Positions 11,951-22,100 of a stretch of 64,000 bases of DNA are shown piece by piece; within the stretch, counting starts at the first letter, position 1; every line of letters begins with the position of its first letter. Source of the DNA: Cristatella mucedo (Eukaryota; Bryozoa; Phylactolaemata; Cristatellidae). Location of the stretch: the NCBI GenBank assembly GCA_009760855.2, contig WPIO01000010.1, positions 5,621,501-5,685,500 of the forward strand, given 5' to 3'. A program made the position numbers and the translations under genes. The notes under the pieces were generated by a model. It was not told where the DNA came from. It did not search any database and saw only the letters and a program-made list of their open reading frames with translations.

Positions 11951-13540
11951 TAATAATAATAATAATATTGCACTTGATAAAGCGCCCTCAGAGAACTTAA
12001 TCTCTTTCTAGGCGCTTTACATTTGCTGCAAAGTGATACGCAATAGAATAGTAAGTAAAGTCATGCTTGAAAAACAAACAAAATGAATAACATAGTTAGG
12101 GGTTACATGCACTGGGTCAGCATGCAAATGTGGTTAGTGGCAGCATGCACAGTGTCAGCACGCATAAGCACATCGAGGACGAATCACAAGGACCCACTAA
12201 ATGCTGTCCTAAATAGGTGTGTTTTTAGGTTCCTTTTAAATGTGGTCAGGTCAGGGGATGTTCTGACGCAGGTCGGGAGGGAGTTCCAGGCTGTGGGAGC
12301 ATACGAGCTAAATGCACGGTCTCCAAAAGATTCAAGGTTTGTACGAGGTATTTCTAGGCTGTTGGATTCCGAAAAGCGAGTGGTACGATGCTTTGCCTGA
12401 TGGGGTAGTATATCTGAAAGATAGGCTGGAGCCATAGAATGAAGAGACCTAAAAGTGAGCGACAAAACCTTGAAGTCAATCCGTTGCTTGACCGGTAGCC
12501 AGTGCAGGTCGGCGAGAAGTGGAGTAATGTGGCAACTGCGAAGCTCACGACAGACAAGCCTAGCTGCAGAGTTTTGCACCAGCTGCAATCGCCTGATCGC
12601 ACATGCTGGTAGGCCAGTAAGCAGTGAGTTGCAGAAGTCGAGACGAGATGTCACGAATGCATGGACCAACTTGGACGTGGTATCCTTATCTAAACAAGCC
12701 CTAATTTTAGCAATGTTATGAAGCTGAAAATAGGCTGATTTGACTGTGGAGCTGATGTGGTCGTCTAACGAGAGGTCGCTTTGGAATATGACACCTAGAT
12801 TTCGAGCTGATGCAACTGGAGATATGCTGGCAGAGCCAATTTTGAAAGTCAGCCTTTCCAATTTCTGAATAACACTAGGTTTGCCCATAACTAGTAAGTT
12901 AGTTTTATCATCGTTTAGTTTTAGAAAATTTGCTGCCATCCATGATCGGATGTCATCAATGCATTCAGCAAGTGAGTTGAGAGAATTTGAGGTGCTCGAC
13001 GGCTGGGAGGGATCAAAGCAAAGGTACAACTGAGTGTCATCCGCGTAGAAGTGAAAGCCTAGATTGTGCTTGGCAATCACATCAGCGAGAGGGAGAGTAT
13101 AAACGGTGAAAAGGACCGGAGCTAGCAAAGATCCCTGAGGTACTCCATATTTTAGAGGTACTTCAGATGATCTTTGTCCATTCACGTCAACACTCTGGAG
13201 TCTCCCACTGAGATAGGACCTGAACCACTGCAGAGCAGTGCCAGTGATGCCCAGGCGAGATGAGAGGCGCTCTAGAAGTACTTTGTGATCGATGGTATCA
13301 AAAGCTGCCGAAAGATCGAGCAAAACAAGAAGAGACACTCTACCCATGTCTGCATTCCTAAGTAGGTCGTTGTATACCCGAAGCAATGCTGACTCTGTGG
13401 AGTGATTAGCTCTAAAGCCAGACTGGAACTTACTAGCAAGGTGTGAGGTTTCGATATACGAGTTCAGCTGGTCTGCCATTGGTCTGACATTGGCCTAGAG
13501 CCATCTATCGTTGGGTACAGCTTACTTTGATATGGCTGAA
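11951..13540 (-). mobile_element. L2-like LINE, best preserved copy (RT and 3' tail)
   Basis: The 3' end lies at the left: an AAT run (11952-11970), then the stem-loop tail, then the 3' UTR. The RT frame is open from 13479 down to 12184. Upstream of 13479 a short further stretch (FQPYQSKLYPTIDGSRPMS) appears in another frame, suggesting that the element continues to about 13540 with a frameshift or small deletion. The endonuclease half is missing, so the copy is 5' truncated and cannot be autonomous. Confidence 0.9.
12184..13479 (-). CDS. reverse transcriptase ORF of an L2-like LINE (partial, 431 codons)
   Basis: This is the polymerase region of a non-LTR retrotransposon, which copies its RNA into the genome by target-primed reverse transcription. 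Visible motifs are FQSGFRANHSTESALL (residues 18-33), LVLLDLSAAFDTIDH (about 50-64, motif A), YGVPQGSLLAP (111-121, motif B), FHFYADDTQLYL (142-153, motif C with both catalytic aspartates), LKLNDDKTNLLV and ARNLGVIFQSDLSLDDHI (thumb side). The carboxyl part holds HITPLLADLHWLPVKQRIDF and ends TAFSGSL. The frame is uninterrupted, which indicates recent insertion. The ATG at 13479 is probably an internal methionine rather than the native start, since the endonuclease domain is absent. The L2/CR1-type assignment rests on motif style. Confidence 0.9.
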   Translation of the reverse strand: MADQLNSYIETSHLASKFQSGFRANHSTESALLRVYNDLLRNADMGRVSLLVLLDLSAAFDTIDHKVLLERLSSRLGITGTALQWFRSYLSGRLQSVDVNGQRSSEVPLKYGVPQGSLLAPVLFTVYTLPLADVIAKHNLGFHFYADDTQLYLCFDPSQPSSTSNSLNSLAECIDDIRSWMAANFLKLNDDKTNLLVMGKPSVIQKLERLTFKIGSASISPVASARNLGVIFQSDLSLDDHISSTVKSAYFQLHNIAKIRACLDKDTTSKLVHAFVTSRLDFCNSLLTGLPACAIRRLQLVQNSAARLVCRELRSCHITPLLADLHWLPVKQRIDFKVLSLTFRSLHSMAPAYLSDILPHQAKHRTTRFSESNSLEIPRTNLESFGDRAFSSYAPTAWNSLPTCVRTSPDLTTFKRNLKTHLFRTAFSGSL

Positions 13541-13698
13541 AGATGTTAGTCACCACTGACTTGAATTTGCAGTTGTAGGAGTTTTAAGAGCTACTCCTGT
13601 TGCCCAGTTCGCTGCCTCCATTGTTGAATATCGATTTTATAGCCACCGTTTGACAGGTGAAGCTTTATGCTAGTTTTAAGGAATGCTTATGTGAATAT
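13541..13698. other. short spacer between LINE and SINE
   Basis: Nothing recognised. Confidence 0.3.
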
Positions 13699-13838
13699 AA
13701 TTCATTCGTATGTGTATAGCGCCCTAAGGAAACTCAATCTATATTCGCAGGCGCTTCACATATGTCACGGGGCTCAAGCCCACGACCTTGGCCAGACCTT
13801 GGTCGGGGCGAGCGCCTTAACCACTGAGCCAAACCAGC
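13699..13838 (-). mobile_element. SINE family B copy
   Basis: On the plus strand the copy starts AATTCATTCGTATGTGTATA and runs through GCGCCCTAAGGAAACTCAAT and GGGCTCAAGCCCACGACC to GCCAAACCAGC, which is the reverse of the family B head. Confidence 0.8.
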
Positions 13839-14625
13839 GCATAGACTTCTCAACATTCGACTCATGCTGTGCAAAATGTTCGCTTACTTTAACAGTCGTA
13901 TGCTGAGGCATCGGTTTTAAGTTCATCGTGAAACAGTTGTGGCTTAGTGTTTGCTCTTTGTGATCGTGTATGCAGCAGATGCTATGGCAATGGCTAGCTT
14001 CAACTTAATTACGAAACCCGGAAGACCACTCTCATTATCAGCATTTACAGCGATAGCAAATACCAATTGAAGAGAAAAGAAACGCGTTGATAAACGAAAG
14101 AGTTCGGTCTAATTTGCGATTACTTATCCCAGAAATGGATTTCCATCAAATGGTTGGCTTTTTGTGCCTTCGAATATTAGTTTGCTTTTTTGCAGCAATA
14201 TGCCACGTTACCTTTATTGATGGCTTTCGGAAGTTGTTCATGCCTGACAGCGTGGCCTGGCCATTCACTCTCAGAAGTGTGACAGGTCACGAAAGATATG
14301 TGTTACGAGGCCATACCTTGACCGAATCGACTAGTCCTCCGTAGGTAAATTTATTTGTTTACGCGAAAACGTAAAGTGGGCTTTGGTTAAAACTCGTGAC
14401 TTTGTTAGTCACCTCGGTCCGTGCTCAGTATTGTTTTCCGTCTGATGGAAGTTTGAGGACTACCTCTCGTAACCTGGTATCAATTTAGAAGGCGAGTATG
14501 AAGATTTTTTAGTTTGCCTATGCTTTATAGCTAACTCTAGTTATATAAGGCTTTTCACCACTCTTGTTTTTAAAAATGCTTCTGCCTTCATGCCTACCGG
14601 CGTTGGGTCTGCATCTCTGCTTTTA
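13839..14625. other. stretch with no recognised gene
   Basis: The longest frame is 85 codons (14087-14344, plus) and resembles nothing I know. The stretch is AT-rich and separates two LINE copies of the same orientation. Confidence 0.35.
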
Positions 14626-15505
14626 ATAATAATAATAATAATAATAATAATTCACTTGATAAAGCGCCCTCAGAGAACTTAATCTCTCTCTAGGCGCTTT
14701 ACATTTGCTGCAAAGGGAAATGCAATCGAATGGTAAGTAAAATCATGCTTGAAAAACAAACAAAATGAATAATATGGTTAGGGTGACATGCACAGGGTCA
14801 GCATGCAAATGTGGTTAGTGGCAGCATGCACAGTGTCAGCACGCATAAGCACATCAAGGACGAATCACAGGGACCCACTACATGCTGTCCTAAATAGGTG
14901 TGTTTTTAAGTTCCTTTTAAATGTGGCTAGGGCAGGGGATGTTCTGACGCAGGTTGGGAGGGAGTTCCAGGCTTTGGGAGCATACGAACTAAATGCACGG
15001 TCTCCAAAGGATTTAAGGTTTGTATGAGGTATTTCTAGACTGTTGGATTCCGAAAAGCGGGTGGTACTATGCTTGGCCTGATGGGGGAGTATATCTGACA
15101 GATAGGCTGGAGCAATAGAATGAAGTGACCTAAAAGTGAGCGACAAAACCTTGAAGTCAATCCGTTGCTTGACTGGTAGCCAGTGCAGGTCGGCGAGAAG
15201 CGGAGTGATGTGGCAACTGCGAAGCTCACGACAGACAAGCCTAGCTGCAGAGTTTTGCACCAGCTGCAATCGCCTGATCGCACATGCTGGTAGGCCAGTA
15301 AGCAGTGAGTTGCAGACGTCGAGACGGGGTGTCACGAATGCATGGACCAACTTGGACATGGTATCCTTATCTAAACAAGCCCGAATTTTAGCAATGTTAT
15401 GAAGCTGAATATAGGCGGATTTGACTGTGGAGCTTATATGGTCGTCTAACGAGAGGTCGCCTTGGAATATGACACCTAGATTTCGAGCTGATTCGACAGG
15501 AGAAC
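14626..15505 (-). mobile_element. L2-like LINE, 5'-truncated second copy
   Basis: It starts at the left with a ten-unit ATA/AAT run, then the stem-loop tail, and stays very close to the copy at 11951-13540. Similarity stops at ATTCGACAGGAGA near 15505. The parallel frame (14865-15623, minus, 252 codons) encodes ARNLGVIFQGDLSLDDHI and the carboxyl half of the RT, joined to 40 unrelated residues at its amino end. The near-identity of the two copies suggests a recent burst or gene conversion between neighbours. Confidence 0.9.
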
Positions 15506-15623
15506 TCCACAAAGCCTCAAAAATCTTGCTTGGGTGTTTTACTGAAGGTTTGTGTATAGCACACTCAAAGACTAAGAGGCTTTCAGTATTTGGACGGCAG
15601 CCAACCAATTTTATCTCACCCAT
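14865..15623 (-). pseudogene. truncated LINE RT carboxyl region fused to non-LINE sequence
   Basis: Residues from about 43 on match residues 223-431 of the better copy, including HITPLLADLHWLPVKQRIDF and the ending FSGSL. All catalytic RT motifs (A, B, C) are absent, so it can have no polymerase activity. The first 42 residues come from flanking DNA read through by chance. Confidence 0.85.
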
Positions 15624-16290
15624 CTAAGAGAAAGCGAGAAGTTAGTTGAGTAAGTTTTACAGTCGAGGTACGTATGCCAGATTTTGCGGCATTAAAGAAG
15701 ATATCGGTGCCTTTGAACTGTGGCAAAAAGCTCCACAATCTACGGTGTGCACACTAAAATCTTCTGTAATCCAACGATCGTAAATTGAAAAAATAGAATA
15801 ATTTAAAATATTGTCTTTGCAGGGCCTGAGGGCAAGAGAGGGCTTAAGCAGGAGCAACAGTTCAGCTTGGTAAGAGGTATGCACAGCAGGTCTTACGCCC
15901 CGATTAAGAACTTAGCTCAGTATCAAATAATCAGCCACCATCCATCGCATCTAGCATATGTAAGCAAATGGTTCGGATGACTAAATTTCTCCGATTCATT
16001 AAACAACTTTGCTAAAAATTTTCACCGCAAACTTTAGAGACTTAATAGTCTTTTTTGCAGCCCTGTCAATACCGAATGATTTCATTTACGAAATCTAGAC
16101 TGGGACTGGTAAGATCTTTACCCAGTACCTCGAAAAGCAGTCCCTAGTCTTTGACGATAATCGAAATGGAGGCGTACGTCTCAATACAACTCTTAGCAGT
16201 CACTATAGAGGACACTTGAATTACGAACACTGGTAATGGAGACCACCTTTTGCTCACGGTACGAGCAAATTATGATTGCATTGCATTATC
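15506..16290. other. stretch with no recognised gene
   Basis: AT-rich. Short ORFs (75 codons or fewer) on both strands without motifs. Confidence 0.35.
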
Positions 16291-16470
16291 ATTAAATAAA
16301 ATAAATCCTAGCTGATTAAACAGCCTCTTTTGTATAGCGACAGAAGAGCCTTTACGGCTATCATCACCGCTTGCAGTGGCGATAAAGGATCGTCCCACCG
16401 CAGGAATCGAACCCACGACCTCGGAACCGAGGCCGTGAAAGCAACCGCCTTACCTAGTGTGCCATCATTA
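16291..16470 (-). mobile_element. SINE family A copy, well preserved
   Basis: In sense (minus) orientation it reads TGGCACACTAGGTAAGGCGG (A box), then GTCGTGGGTTCGATTCCTGC (perfect B box), a unique body with CACTGCAAGCGGTG and GGCTCTTCTGTCGC, then CTGTTTAATCAGCTAGGATT and a TTTATTTTATTTA tail. The pol III promoter is intact, so it is a tRNA-derived SINE. Confidence 0.85.
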
Positions 16471-19030
16471 ATTAGTAGAGCAAAGCCTCTTAGACAAACT
16501 ATTAATTCAGGGTTTCCAGTGGAGAGCAGGTAGATTTCGCCATCGTTTAACTTTGGGAAACAGAAAAAAAGGCATCTATGACCAGATTTTGCACCAGTCC
16601 TAAGAGGCTTATCGGATGGCTCATCAACCAGCACACTCTTTCAGCCCTCCAATATACTTTCAGTTTGTTCAAGTTCCAGCCGTGCCCTTCCTTGGCGTAA
16701 TATATCTATGTGAGAAATAGCTAAATGTCATCAGCTATGGTATAACTGGTGCTTGAGTTAGCAGACTAATGTCTATGCCGTCAAAGCGGTGAGTTCAATA
16801 CTCACCGACTGCACAGCGTTCTTTGTTTCCAGTGCTTCTTTCTAGTGCTGCCGTATCCCTTTCGGGTGGCTAGCATGTACAAACTCGAGCTGGGCAGCTA
16901 CAGATTTCTATATAAAAAAAAATTTCAATGAAGAAATCAACTTGCTTTCGCTCAAAAGCCTCAATTGATGTATGCCATTTACAACCAGATCACTGCAGCA
17001 GCAGTTCCCAGCAAGCAACGATCAAAGCATGCCAACGTAATCACTGCTTCTTCCACTGAAATTCTTGGACCATGGGGTTCGATGGTTCCTAGCGGACTAG
17101 CAATCATATCGTTCAAGCACCAAACCTTCCAACTAATGTGGGTATTGCCCGAGTCTTGCCTGTAGACAATGCCCGGCGAAGAAAACGTTGCTCGGTAATA
17201 CATTGAGGCAACGGCAATGCTCTCTGCTGTGTGGCAAGCTGGCAGAGGGCCATCGTTGAGTTTAAAATCCGACCGCGTAAAGTACCCTCGTTCTGAACTT
17301 GAGCAATGGTTATAGTCGTGAGGAAGCAAGCTCATCCCTCCGAACACCAAAAGTTATTTTATCTTGATGTGCTCAGTTCTATCTTTAACTGTGCTGCATC
17401 GTTTAAATGTATTGATCTTTGTAGTAGCATCTCATACTTGCTTCCATAGCTGCTATTTTATTCCGATTGGATTAGGTGCTCAAGAATTGTCAGTTCCTGT
17501 TTACACCCTAGCCGTGTCCCTTACCGATGCCACTGATGCTGACCGGTTCCAAGTAAAGTTATTCGTCTATAATTCCGGTCTAGCTGCTCCTTAAGATACG
17601 CTTTGCTAGAAAGAGCGAAGCTTAATCTCTTCTGGTTTGTCTTAGTCCTGCTTAAGCCAGCCTCTCCAAGCTAGACAGTGCAGCAAATCTTGCTTCCATC
17701 ACAAAGTGCTCAGCACCGACTTTAACCAATCGCCAAAGTTAATTGAAGCAGCTACTGTCATAATAAATTATGGTGCCAGTTTATATCAGATGGAACATCT
17801 TATTTTTCAAGTGATTGAATTGAGACAGTGTCCCAGTCAGCCACCTTTGCCAAACTAAGGTCCAGCTTCAGCCAACACCAGGCATGTCGAAAATTGCACA
17901 CCTATTCAGTCATTACGAACAGGCAGGAAATGAATTTGTAGCTGCCGGTAAAATGCAAGAGTCAACGTGAGCAAAAATCATTTGTCACCGCTCAGCAGCA
18001 ACCGATGCTTGCTCTACAATGACAACGTCCAGTCAATCTCTGCTTCTATCCGTACTTAATCTCGGTTGGACTGTCTTTTGCTCAGTGTCAGTTTCCCGAC
18101 TTGCTTTGAAACACTGCAAGACCCGACCAAAACAGCGTTTAACTTCGGCTTTAGTTGCTATTATGCAAGTACTTGACCTATTGCATAGTCCTGTCAAGAG
18201 CTTTTCGACCTTCTCGCCTCTCTGCTTGCACCAGCGCAACTTAGTGCTTGTACTACATCACCAAAAAGAATCAGAGCTAAAGCTACTTTACACCGGTTAA
18301 CTGCTTAATATCTATTACTTCCTGAGCTGTCATATATTTCCCTCATCCGGTGCCTTGTACGTAGAGCTCATTGCAGAAATAGATGGGCTCTTAAACCACC
18401 TTTGAAAGCTCAGTTCGGTCTCGTTACCTTTCGCTGCTACAGAATTTCTCGGATGCTGGTTCTGAAGAACCGTCCTACTTTGTAGCCTTTGAGGCCAATT
18501 AACAACGTGGCTAAGTGAGCAGCACAGAGTGCACGTTCAGCAGCCAGTTTGGTTAATGGGATGGACTAAGCGATAGCTAATTGCTCGCGAGACTGCATAT
18601 ATTCAAGTGAGTAAATGTACGTCAACGGGGCGCTGGCGTTGAATGCCCGTGCCGCGAATGAGCAGGAGCATCAGCCATGGTGTAGCTAAAAGGAATTGTG
18701 AAGTTTAGTGCCAGTGCTGAACTCAGCTGACCCATTAGCAGAATCCCTATCTGTAGAGCAGACCCATTTTGAATATCATTGTCTGGGAAGATGAAATTGA
18801 GTGCGATGCTTCAGATAAACCGCCTCCAGTTGTCCAGTTGTCCATCCACCGGATTATCAATCGTCATCTGTCCACTTTTGCCTGTCACACGGAAACACGG
18901 TGGGAGACTGGCGACCAGTCGAACTGCAGGGTAGCTCGAACCATTCTGCTAAAGATGTCGGCTAGGCAAGAGAGGTGTTTGTTCGCCGTCAAGCTAGACT
19001 TGGCTCAAGCTACACAAGCAAACTGCCATG
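16471..19030. other. stretch with no recognised gene; one 123-codon minus ORF
   Basis: The minus-strand ORF at 16979-17350 (123 codons) has balanced composition and could be an exon, but I recognise no domain and see no repeat relation. A tRNA-like T arm at about 16793-16809 lacks the rest of a tRNA. Other ORFs are short. Confidence 0.3.
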
Positions 19031-19077
19031 GCCGTCTCTCTCTCTCTCTTCCTCCCTTCCTCCCTCTCTCTCTCTCT

Positions 19078-19136
<59 letters not shown>

Positions 19137-19150
19137 TCTCTCTCTCTCTT

Positions 19151-19186
<36 letters not shown>
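19031..19186. repeat. CT/GA microsatellite, imperfect
   Basis: About 150 bases of CT dinucleotides with CCCT and TTCC interruptions. Long Ser-Leu or Arg-Glu frames across it are artefacts of the repeat. Confidence 0.95.
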
Positions 19187-19187
<1 letters not shown>

Positions 19188-22100
19188 AAGACCGTCCGAT
19201 GCACCACTGGTTCAGTGCCGGCTCCAGGGAGTAGAATCTGTCCCGGCTTGTCTTTGCTCCCCACGTCAGCTGCCCCCCACTTACTTCCACGTTTGCAGCT
19301 GGGTGCGGGCACCACCTCCATTAGCACCCTATTGTATACCATCTTCGAGGAGAGAAAAGTTAAATCCTGAACTTTGGGTAACTCGCAGAATTCGAAATGC
19401 GATAGGCCTTGCCGAACTCCAGCATGCTGGAGTTCCTCTGGCTGAGATTGTGCCCTGACCAGAGGCCCTCCAGCCGGCCTGCTGCCCTATCAGCTGATCA
19501 GGTAAGTACAGGCTTATTGGATGCAAGTGCGCTTGGAGTGCTTTCGTCATGGCAAACATTCGTCCTGCATGCCAAAAAGGGAGACCGAGCTTACTGCCTT
19601 CGATTTCAGGCTATTCACTGGAGTCTGCATTAGTGCTTGCAGCATGATGTGTATGAGGCCGGGGTTAGTCTCCCTGGCCGATAGGCTGATGTAGCAGTCA
19701 GGGAGGCCTGAAGTTGGGATTATACACTACAGGCCCATCCGAAATACACCGCACCCAGCACCACGGTTTGCCATGCTTGGACGGTGCCTGGAAACAAAGT
19801 AAATCGTTATGTAGCCAATGAGCTTAATGAAAGCTTGTCCTATTCATTGGCTGGCAAATCGCAGGTTTCCTAGCGATGCCGTGAGAAGTGACCCTGCATG
19901 CTGCATTCCAGTAGCAGCAGGGATGCATAGCATATGACAGTCGAAGCTCTGCCGACGTTGGGAAGCCAAGCTGATAAGTTGGTACGTGGTAAAAAAATAT
20001 GTGGACACCGCATGGCCTGTACCCAAGCCGTTTGTCACTGCATCTGGGTTTATGTGCCATGCTGAAATGCTAGCCGGTTATATCATTTCACACCGAGCCA
20101 CCTAGCTGTCAGCTTTGCAATCTGCACCAATCAGAATTATCGCTGCTACAGAGGCTGATCTCGTGAAGACTGTTGTCTTTGAAAGTGTATGTGCTTAGAC
20201 GCATGCACACTTCTGTCTAAAAGAAACTAGCAGCCCTAATTGGTGGGGCCACCCAGTGTGTGTTACTATTACTGGAGAGGTGACTGGTGCATTCCCGTCT
20301 ATGACTCATTCCCATCCCATCTAGGACTTCATGCTTCAGCAACAGTGATACCAAGAGAGCCAGCCTGCAGCTTATGGCTAGATGTGGACGTGGCTTTGGC
20401 AGCATGACCTAAACTTTGCGTGCTCTAGGCCTGCTCTCTCGTGGCACCAAACGATGTCGGTTTGACAACGGTCAATCAGGTAGCCTACCGTTCAGATCAC
20501 CAATCACACGGCCTGACCAGTAGTAGGCACCGATCCTACTGCCACTAGTTTGCTCGGTCGCCCATGAGCAGCCATTGCGAACCTATCGCAGTGACAGAAA
20601 GCTGCGGAAGAAGTATGCTGGCTCCGACACTGTCCCTGTCCCTTCCCTCAAAGTCTTACATTACCGCTCTTTCAGGCTGCTTCGTGAGCTCTGTCCGCTA
20701 CTGCCCGAGGAGCCGTGCTGATGCTAGGAAGCAAAGGAATTGGTAAGGCTCTGAGGCAGCTGTGTGCACGTGAAGGACCAGCGAAAACTGGTTAGATAAC
20801 CATTATCTGCTTTGACTAGTAGTGCCTGCAGCTTCGGCACTGTCTAGTCAGCTTGCCTGCTGCTGCAGGTGCAGAGACAAACTTGCACGTGGCAGGTATG
20901 TGCTGACGAACTAGCAGCTGACTGTGTGGCACAGGAACCAGGAATGCAGTGTACACAAAGCCACATGCTTTCATCGTCAGACAGGTTATGGCCCTGGTCA
21001 GGTAGTTGGTCATGGCCTAGGTTTGACGTAATTCTGCCTCAGCTTCTGGAGCAGCAAGTGAACCGGTGCAGGAGGAGGGAACTAATCTCCCGAGTGCCAA
21101 ATCGCTATTGCCTTGACGGTCTGCTCTTACGTACAAGCCATATTAGTAGAGCAGCTCACTCTGTTTGTAGCCTCGGTATACTGCTGCCACCGCCACTGCC
21201 CCTGCCTTCCATTAAGACTGCAGATGCTGCAGCAGCTGCTGCTTCTACCCACAATTACCATAAAAGCTGGCCTTCGGCCACAACAGCCTCCTACCTCCAC
21301 CCCCTCTCCTTCTCCTCCCCAGTCCTTTCTCCTGTCTCTCAGCCACCCCTGTCCTCTTCCCTTCCATATTTCCCTGCCCTCTCTCCCTCTAGCTTTCTTT
21401 ACCCTCTCTCCCTCTAGCTTTCTGTGCCCTCTCCCCTCCCTTCTTCTACCGCTCCCAGTCGTTACAGTAAAAGGAGAAAGTTGCTTTTAAAGAACGTTGA
21501 TCAGCTCCCAAGGGTTCTATCGCCATCATCAGGCAAAGTGGAGTTCGTGAATGATAGGCTTGCCATTGGTCTAGCGTAGGTAACGGGTTGAGGAAGAAAG
21601 AACACTTCAGTCTGCCATTAACTGCCTGACCTGTATTTATCGATGAATAACCTTTCTCTATACCGATCTAGTGGCAAATGTCACCAAATGTCCACGTGAT
21701 GCAACTAATCCTGTGTGGCCATGGTCACGACACCCATACGGCTTGTCATTACCTTACAGATGTGGTTGCCAGACATCCCTAGCCCAAAAGCACAGAAGGG
21801 TCTATGTTTTGCTTGCAATTAGTATCCTTTAAAAGGTGGATGCTAATTCAATCAGGCACTTGCCCCACTTACCTTTGAATGCCAGCATTGGCGTCTAGTG
21901 CAACATCTAATGTTCATCCGGCAAGAAACAGACCAAATTATAAGCGTGGCCTAACCGAATCCCTACTGTTGCCCTAGACAATTAGACCAGCAGCCCAGCT
22001 CTGCAAGATTACAGGTTCCGTAGATGACCGCTGAGAAATGAATTGGTTTAGAGTGTGCAAGCCACCAGGTCGGAGGGCAAGGGGCCTGCGGCATACTTTC

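Noticed and set aside
16745-16815. tRNA-like T arm (GTGAGTTCAATACTCAC)
   Set aside because: A proper T stem and loop, but no matching acceptor stem or D arm at the right distance.
18975-19370. Ser-Leu and Arg-Glu rich ORFs across 19031-19186
   Set aside because: They are frames through a CT/GA microsatellite with no flanking coding signal.
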